From: Nonomuraea guangzhouensis
GTDB lineage: Bacteria; Actinomycetota; Actinomycetes; Streptosporangiales; Streptosporangiaceae
Assembly (NCBI RefSeq): GCF_019396345.1
Contig: NZ_JAHKRM010000019.1
Span: forward strand, 62,001 to 126,000
Length of the DNA: 64,000 nucleotides
Reading direction: 5' to 3'
Shown: positions 59,550 to 64,000 of the stretch, piece by piece
How positions within the stretch are numbered: the first letter of the stretch is position 1
Layout: each line of letters starts with the position of its first letter
Translations under genes and position numbers: made by a program
Notes under the pieces: generated by a model
Databases searched by the model: none
What the model was told of the DNA's origin: nothing
The model's input: the letters and a program-made list of their open reading frames with translations, nothing else

Positions 59550-60266
59550 GTGCTGACGGTGGACTTCGCCCGGCTGCCGGTCGGGCCCGGCGTGCGCGTG
59601 CTCGACCTGGGTTGTGGCGGTGGCCGGCACGCGTTCGAGGTGCTGCGCCGGGGCGCGGACGTGGTCGCCTTCGACATGGACCAGTCCGAGCTGGACAGCG
59701 TGGCGGCCATGTTCGTGGCGATGGACAAGGCGGGCGAGGTGCCGCCGGAGGCCAGTGGCGAGACCGTTCAGGGGACGGCGCTGGACATGCCGTTCGAGGA
59801 CGGCTCCTTCGACCGGGTCATCGCGGCCGAGGTGCTGGAGCACATCCCCGACGACATGGCCGCGATGCGGGAGATCTTCCGGGTGCTCAAGCCCGGCGGC
59901 ACGGCCGCGATCACCGTGCCGAGCTTCCTGCCCGAGCGGATCTGCTGGGCGCTGGACGAGGACTACCACACGGCCCCCGGCGGACATGTCCGGATTTATA
60001 CGTTGGCTGAGCTGTCGGCCAAGCTGAAGTCCACCGGCTTCCGCATCGGTCCCCACCACCACGCCCACGGGCTGCACGCGCCGTACTGGTGGATCAAGTG
60101 CGCGGTCGGCGTCAACAACGACGACCACCCCCTCGCCAAGGCGTACCACGAGCTGCTGGTCTGGGACATCATGAAGCGCCCGCCGCTCACCCGGCTGGCA
60201 GAATCCCTGCTCAACCCGCTCATCGGCAAGAGCGTGGTGCTCTACGTGAGGAAGCCCGCCGCGTGA
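59550..60266 (+). CDS. class I SAM-dependent methyltransferase
   Basis: A 238-residue methyltransferase: motif I VLDLGCGGGRH at 17-27, acidic loop VVAFDMDQSEL, motif II region FDRVIAAEVLEHIPDD and the post-motif LKPGGTAAITVPSFLPERIC. It starts at GTG after AAGGAG. It is coupled to the next gene by a GTGA overlap and lies 32 bases after the GT4 gene. The substrate is unknown. Context suggests a glycosylated or isoprenoid product. Confidence 0.9.
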   Translation: MLTVDFARLPVGPGVRVLDLGCGGGRHAFEVLRRGADVVAFDMDQSELDSVAAMFVAMDKAGEVPPEASGETVQGTALDMPFEDGSFDRVIAAEVLEHIPDDMAAMREIFRVLKPGGTAAITVPSFLPERICWALDEDYHTAPGGHVRIYTLAELSAKLKSTGFRIGPHHHAHGLHAPYWWIKCAVGVNNDDHPLAKAYHELLVWDIMKRPPLTRLAESLLNPLIGKSVVLYVRKPAA

Positions 60267-61303
60267 TCTCACGCGAGGAGGCCGTTCGGACGGCCTTGAG
60301 CATCTCGGCGATCCAGCAGGACGACGGCGGCGTGCCGTGGCCGGAAGGCCACGTGGACGTGTGGAACCACGTCGAGTGCCTGATGGCGATGACCGTGGCC
60401 GGCCTGCGCGACCCCGTCACGCGGGGCTACGACTGGCTGGCCCGGCACCAGCGCGACGACGGCTCGTGGGCGATGAAGCTGGTCGACGGCGTCGCCACCG
60501 AGCCGGGCGGCGAGTCGAACCACGCCGCCTACGTCGCGGCCGGCCTCTGGCACCACCACCTGGTGACGGGCGACCAGCGGTTCACCGAGCTCAGGTGGCC
60601 GATGGTCAAGAGGGCGCTCGACTACGTCGTGGGGCTGCAGACCGAACGCGGCGAGATCGTCTGGGAGCGCGACGCCCAGGGCCGGGCCTCCGCCTACGCG
60701 CTGCTCACCGGCTGCTCGTCGATCCACCAGGGCCTGCGCTGCGGCGTCCTGCTCGCCGACCACCTCGGTGACCCGCAGCCGCACTGGGAGCTGGCCGCCG
60801 ACCGCCTGGCCCACGTGCTGGCCGCGCACCCGGAGGCGTTCACCGACAAGAGCCGCTACTCCATGGACTGGTACTACCCGGTGCTCGGCGGCGCCGTCCG
60901 GGGTCCGGCGGCGGAGGAGCTGCTGGAGCGGGAGTGGAGCACGTTCGTGGTGCCGGGGCTGGGCATCCGGTGCGTCTCGGACCAGCCGTGGGTGACGGGC
61001 GCGGAGACGTGCGAGCTGGCGCTGGCCCTCGACGCGCTGGGCGACCGTGAGCGCGCCGCCCGGCTGTTCGCCGACATGCAGCACCTGCGCCATGAGGACG
61101 GCTCGTACTGGACGGGGTGGCAGTTCATCAACAACCGCCACTTTCCGCACGAGCGGAGCGGATACACGGCCGCGGCGGCGGTGCTCGCGGCGGACGCGTT
61201 GTTCACCTTCTCCCCGGGAGCGGGGATCTTCCGCGACATCAGCGCCGCCTCCGTCTCCCCCGCCGACCCGCATCTGTGTGGGTGCACTCCCGCCCGTGCG
61301 TGA
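60263..61303 (+). CDS. prenyltransferase / squalene-cyclase-like alpha-toroid protein
   Basis: A 346-residue protein with repeats of the squalene-cyclase/prenyltransferase toroid: QDDGGVPWPEGHVDVWNHVE, DWLARHQRDDGSWAMKLVDG and MQHLRHEDGSYWTGWQF, each with the QxxDGSW-like signature. It lacks the DxDD motif of active class II terpene cyclases, so cyclase activity is doubtful. The final residues (CGCTPARA) include Cys that may be chance. The start GTG overlaps the methyltransferase stop. A lipid- or carbohydrate-binding role is possible. Confidence 0.75.
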   Translation: MISREEAVRTALSISAIQQDDGGVPWPEGHVDVWNHVECLMAMTVAGLRDPVTRGYDWLARHQRDDGSWAMKLVDGVATEPGGESNHAAYVAAGLWHHHLVTGDQRFTELRWPMVKRALDYVVGLQTERGEIVWERDAQGRASAYALLTGCSSIHQGLRCGVLLADHLGDPQPHWELAADRLAHVLAAHPEAFTDKSRYSMDWYYPVLGGAVRGPAAEELLEREWSTFVVPGLGIRCVSDQPWVTGAETCELALALDALGDRERAARLFADMQHLRHEDGSYWTGWQFINNRHFPHERSGYTAAAAVLAADALFTFSPGAGIFRDISAASVSPADPHLCGCTPARA

Positions 61304-61423
61304 TCTTGTACGCGCAAGGGCTTTTGCGGGTTCTTTGCCGGGAAATGCGGAGCGGCACCGCTGAACGCCCCATTGGGGTTACTAGCTTCGTGAGTGGCCG
61401 TACGAGGCGTCTTCGGGGGAAGC

Positions 61424-62437
61424 GTGGGCGACACGGGCACAACAGCGTTCTTGGAGCAGGACAGGACTGAGCCGACGCTTTCGCCGGTTCGCGGACTACG
61501 GAAGCTGCTGCTGAAGGAGCGGTCCGAGGCCGATCTGGCCCGGCGGAGGTTCCGGCTACGGCAGGGACATTGCCGGGTGGTCGTCGAAGGGGCCGAGCGG
61601 TCATACCTTTTCGGGTTCAACGCCGCTGTGTCGCGTGAAGTCTGCAAGATCGAAGAAATGTCGCCTGAGCAGCGGAGCTTCGCCTATGAGGGGGCCGGTG
61701 CCGCCTGCACCGTGCTCGATCTGCTCACCATGACCCGGGGCCGGCGCCTTCACGAGCTACTGGCCGGCCCCGCCCGACTTCACCCGCACGCCGTGCACGT
61801 GGGCGCGGGGCGCGGCTACGCGCTGCTGCGCCTGCGGCCCGTGTGGGGCATCCGGCGGACGCACCCGCTGTTCCGCTGGCTGGCCGTGGACGGGTTCGGG
61901 TTCCAGTGGAGCCTGGCGCGGGCCGACCGGATGGTCGGCGAACGGACCATGCCCGATCTGCTCACCAGGGCCCACTGCGCGATCTTCGACCAGGGCCTGG
62001 GCCGCCTGCTCTGGTATCACGAGTGCGCCTCTCCGGACGACGTGGCCGCCAGGATCGCCTCCTTCCCGGCGGGCCGGCGGGGCGATCTGTGGAGCGGTGT
62101 CGGGTTCGCGGCCACGCACACCGGTGGCGCCACCGCCGACGAGCTGTGGTGGCTGGCCGACCATGCGGGGGCCGACGGGTTCCGTGCCCATCTGGCCCAG
62201 GGGTGCGCGTTCGCCGTGTCGGCCGGGCTCCAGGCGCGGGCACTGCCGGATCACGTGGCGCTGGCCGTACCGATCCTGGCGGGCGCGGAGCCCGACGAGG
62301 CCGGCGCGTGGGCCGAAGGGGCGCTCATCGAGCTCGGCCATGACCCGCACACCCACGAGGACTTCCAGTCCTGGCGGGCCCACACCCGCAGAGCGTGGGC
62401 ACGCGGGAAGCGAACTTGTTCCAGGACGCGTGGCTAG
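61424..62437 (+). CDS. DUF1702-family protein
   Basis: A 337-residue protein with the DUF1702 pattern: FAYEGAGAACTVLDLL, HAVHVGAGRGYALLRLR, FRWLAVDGFGFQ, AIFDQGLGRLLWYHECASP, DLWSGVGFAATHTGG and HLAQGCAFAVSAGL. DUF1702 proteins occur in enediyne and other natural-product clusters and have no known activity. No polyketide synthase is in the window. I prefer GTG 61424 with SD GGGGGA to GTG 61394. The stop shares CTAG with the stop of the converging methyltransferase. Confidence 0.82.
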   Translation: MGDTGTTAFLEQDRTEPTLSPVRGLRKLLLKERSEADLARRRFRLRQGHCRVVVEGAERSYLFGFNAAVSREVCKIEEMSPEQRSFAYEGAGAACTVLDLLTMTRGRRLHELLAGPARLHPHAVHVGAGRGYALLRLRPVWGIRRTHPLFRWLAVDGFGFQWSLARADRMVGERTMPDLLTRAHCAIFDQGLGRLLWYHECASPDDVAARIASFPAGRRGDLWSGVGFAATHTGGATADELWWLADHAGADGFRAHLAQGCAFAVSAGLQARALPDHVALAVPILAGAEPDEAGAWAEGALIELGHDPHTHEDFQSWRAHTRRAWARGKRTCSRTRG

Positions 62438-63069
62438 ATCCCCGGAGCGACCCGTTCCAGGACGCGCAGCGAGCCCTCGGCCGAGGTCTCGGCGAACGCG
62501 CCCGAGGCGAGCGCCCGCTGGTAGATCCGGTAGGGAGCCTGGCCGCCCGTGGCCGGGTCCGGATAGATGTCGTGGAAGACCAGCGCGCCGCCCGCCATGA
62601 CGTGCGGCGCCCAGCCCTCGTAGTCGCGCGTCACCGGATCGTCGGAATGTCCGCCGTCGATGAACAGCATGCCCAAAGGCGTGTTCCAGAGCCGGGCCAC
62701 CTGCTCCGAGCGGCCCACCACGGCGATCACCTCGTCCTCCAGCCCGGCGGCGGCGATCGTCTGGCGGAACGTCGGCAGCGAGTCCATCTTGCCGAACCGC
62801 GGATCGACCAGCGTCGGGTCGTGGTGGGCCCAGCCCGGCTGGATCTCCTCCGAGCCGCGATGGTGGTCCACGGTGACGACCACGGACCCGGCCAGCCTGG
62901 CCGCCGCCCCGAGGTAGATGGCCGACTTGCCGCAGTAGGTGCCGATCTCACAGATCGGTCCAAGCTTGCCGTACCGGCAAGCCGCCTCGAACAGCGCCAG
63001 GCCCTCCCTTTCCGGCATGAATCCCTTGGCTTGCTTGGCTGCGAATCGCAGTTCAGGCGGCATCGTCAT
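62434..63069 (-). CDS. class I SAM-dependent methyltransferase, TylF/CmcI-like
   Basis: A 211-residue protein: ICEIGTYCGKSAIYLGAAAR as the SAM motif, VVTVDHHRGSEE as the acidic loop, LGMLFIDGGHSDDPVTRDY and GGALVFHDIYPDP as the metal-dependent O-methyltransferase-type core. The family methylates sugars, macrolides or similar scaffolds. It converges on the DUF1702 gene with a four-base overlap. I take the ATG at 63069. An in-frame upstream extension crosses the KstR-type site region and is unlikely. Confidence 0.85.
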   Translation of the reverse strand: MTMPPELRFAAKQAKGFMPEREGLALFEAACRYGKLGPICEIGTYCGKSAIYLGAAARLAGSVVVTVDHHRGSEEIQPGWAHHDPTLVDPRFGKMDSLPTFRQTIAAAGLEDEVIAVVGRSEQVARLWNTPLGMLFIDGGHSDDPVTRDYEGWAPHVMAGGALVFHDIYPDPATGGQAPYRIYQRALASGAFAETSAEGSLRVLERVAPGI

Positions 63070-63125
63070 AGGGATGCACCCTAGTAGAACCGAACAACAT
63101 TCCAGCGCCCCCTTGCCCGGCATTC

Positions 63126-63139
63126 TGCAACCTGTTCTA
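63126..63139. promoter_or_regulatory. KstR-type operator before the PPOX-ferredoxin-dehydrogenase operon
   Basis: TGCAACCTGTTCTA matches TnnAACnnGTTnnA at every fixed base. Its reverse complement begins TAGAAC like the other sites. It lies 33 bases upstream of the preferred start of the PPOX gene. A lone TAGAAC half-site is at 63084. Confidence 0.75.
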
Positions 63140-63172
63140 CTTGGCAACGTGAATCAGCGCGCTCGCATCGCG

Positions 63173-63601
63173 ATGTCCGAGGACGAGGTCACGGCCTTCC
63201 TGGAAGGGGCCCGCAAGCTCCAGCTCGCGACCATCAACCCGGACGGCACGCCACATCTGGTGACCATGTTCTACGGGCTCGACGAGGGCCGGATCGCCTT
63301 CTGGAGCTACGCCAAGGCGCAGAAGGTCCGCAACCTGGAGCGCGACCCCCGGGTGAGCTGCCTGATCGAGACGGGCGAGGACTACAACGAGCTGCGCGGC
63401 GTCCTGCTGTACGGCGAGGCCAAGCGAGTGGACGAGCCCGAGCAGGTCCTGGCGGTCGGCTTGCACGTCACACGCAGGATGACCCCGGACGTGGCGGACG
63501 AACTCCTGCTGCCTTATGTCGAACAAACCGGACGAAAGCGGGTCGCATACATCGTCGAGCGCACCAAAGTGGTCTCATGGGACCACAGGAGGCTCACATG
63601 A
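63173..63601 (+). CDS. PPOX-class flavin/F420-binding oxidoreductase
   Basis: A 142-residue split-barrel protein of the pyridoxamine 5'-phosphate oxidase-like class: FLEGARKLQLATINPDGTPH, LVTMFYGLDEGRIAFWSY, KAQKVRNLERDPRVSCLIE. Such actinobacterial members commonly use F420H2 or FMN. The start could be ATG 63173 or GTG 63149, and neither has a good SD. It overlaps the ferredoxin gene (ATGA), and a KstR-type operator precedes it, so a steroid redox role is likely though the reaction is unknown. Confidence 0.83.
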   Translation: MSEDEVTAFLEGARKLQLATINPDGTPHLVTMFYGLDEGRIAFWSYAKAQKVRNLERDPRVSCLIETGEDYNELRGVLLYGEAKRVDEPEQVLAVGLHVTRRMTPDVADELLLPYVEQTGRKRVAYIVERTKVVSWDHRRLT

Positions 63602-63789
63602 AGATCAAAGTCGATGAAATGGTCTGCGAAGCCAATGCGGTGTGCATGGGGCTCGCACCCGAGGTGTTCGACGTGGATGATGACGACCAGCTGCACATCC
63701 TGCTCCCGGAACCACCGCCCGAACTCCTGGACCGCGTCCGTCACGCGGTCCGGTCCTGCCCCAAAGCCGCTCTTTCCCTAGAGGAATAG
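63598..63789 (+). CDS. 3Fe-4S ferredoxin (P450 partner type)
   Basis: A 63-residue ferredoxin with cluster ligands Cys10, Cys16 and Cys54 (MVCEANAVCMG and RSCPKAALS) in the C-x5-C...C-P spacing of single 3Fe-4S ferredoxins that feed electrons to actinobacterial P450s. The acidic centre (DVDDDD) is typical. Co-transcribed with the PPOX gene and the dehydrogenase, and sharing KstR-type control with the P450 at 47600, it is the obvious electron donor candidate for that enzyme. Confidence 0.92.
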   Translation: MKIKVDEMVCEANAVCMGLAPEVFDVDDDDQLHILLPEPPPELLDRVRHAVRSCPKAALSLEE

Positions 63790-63808
63790 CCCGGAGGAGG
63801 AACCCCCC

Positions 63809-64000
63809 ATGCGCGCCGCCCTTCTGCATGCCGTAGGCGACGACAAGCTCGACATCCGCGACGATGTCACCCTCGCCCCCGTCGGACCCACCGACGTACG
63901 GGTGCGGATCAAGGCTACGGGCGTCTGCCATTCGGACCTGTCGGCCATGTCCGGCGTGCTGCCGCAGCCCGTGCCGCTCGTCCCGGGTCACGAGGGCGCG
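63809..64000 (+). CDS. zinc-dependent alcohol dehydrogenase, 3' truncated by the window
   Basis: Only the first 64 codons are present. They show the MDR GroES-like fold: VGPTDVRVRIKATGVCHSDL with catalytic-zinc Cys40, and VPGHEGA with His61-Glu62. The ATG follows a perfect GGAGGAGG. It is third in the operon after the ferredoxin gene, 19 bases apart. A steroid or side-chain alcohol produced by the P450 is a reasonable substrate guess. Confidence 0.9.
   Translation, partial: MRAALLHAVGDDKLDIRDDVTLAPVGPTDVRVRIKATGVCHSDLSAMSGVLPQPVPLVPGHEGA

Noticed and set aside
63084..63097. TAGAACCGAACAAC as a KstR site
   Set aside because: Only a half-site; the second half does not form GTT.
1..64000. tRNA and rRNA genes
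   Set aside because: I looked for tRNA-like acceptor and T-loop patterns in the gaps between genes and for rRNA-like stretches, and found none. A covariance-model search would be needed to exclude a cryptic tRNA.

Overview
This window is high-G+C actinobacterial DNA, around 70% G+C by eye, with many GTG starts and tight ATGA/GTGA overlaps. KstR-type steroid regulation, F420-type and PPOX-type oxidoreductases, ECF sigma factors and large secreted subtilases suggest a filamentous actinomycete. I infer the Streptosporangiales, possibly Nonomuraea. The genus is a guess, because no rRNA or other marker gene lies in the window.

Layout. 0-10.3 kb: the end of a BTAD/NB-ARC/TPR regulator, glgB, two paralogous secreted subtilases and an SppA-type protease. 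10.3-14.2 kb: a flavin-reductase-like gene and a four-gene betaine/choline-type ABC importer. 14.5-16 kb: a sigma-like protein with a C-terminal membrane anchor. 16-23.4 kb: a steroid side-chain operon in the order fadD-chsE1-chsE2-chsH2-chsH1-ltp2, divergent from a kstR homologue. 23.5-33 kb: mixed accessory genes (GlxA-like regulator, oxidoreductase, SigG-type ECF sigma factor, thiolase, metallo-hydrolase, GntR regulator, LigD-phosphoesterase relative, C45 hydrolase, GNAT). 32.6-40.3 kb: an almost complete non-phosphorylative L-fucose-type operon with its own sugar ABC importer. 40.9-47.4 kb: a response regulator, an ABC-2 exporter and a sensor kinase, with a TnpB gene lying between exporter and kinase. 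47.6-51.7 kb: a cytochrome P450, an AhpD-like gene, a secreted tandem FtsX-ectodomain protein and two cupins. 51.8-56.9 kb: a nuclease-like gene, a lower-G+C stretch with small membrane and lipoprotein genes, an LLM oxidoreductase, MarR, and an AHSA1/ArsR pair. 57-63.1 kb: gmd, a GT4 glycosyltransferase, two methyltransferases, a terpene-cyclase-like toroid protein and a DUF1702 protein. 63.1-64 kb: a PPOX protein, a 3Fe-4S ferredoxin and the start of a zinc alcohol dehydrogenase.

Two dispersed regulons can be read from the DNA. First, a TAGAAC-type inverted repeat fitting the KstR consensus TnnAACnnGTTnnA occurs before fadD (one mismatch), the thiolase, the P450, the gmd/GT4 divergon and the PPOX-ferredoxin-dehydrogenase operon. 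A core-only copy precedes kstR. This ties five loci spread over 41 kb to the steroid regulator. Second, a palindrome centred on ACATCCGATGT lies over the start of the GntR gene at 29 kb and again before the fucose-type operon at 40.3 kb, about 11.4 kb apart. A third signal, TGTCACA-N16-TGTC, precedes the AhpD-like gene and the cupin pair and matches the ECF41 promoter type.

The least explained items are the C-terminally extended sensor kinase with ten heptapeptide repeats, the free-standing FtsX double ectodomain protein, the TnpB with a long basic tail, the LigD-like protein that appears to lack the ligase lysine, and the gmd/GT4/toroid/DUF1702 cluster next to a KstR-type site.
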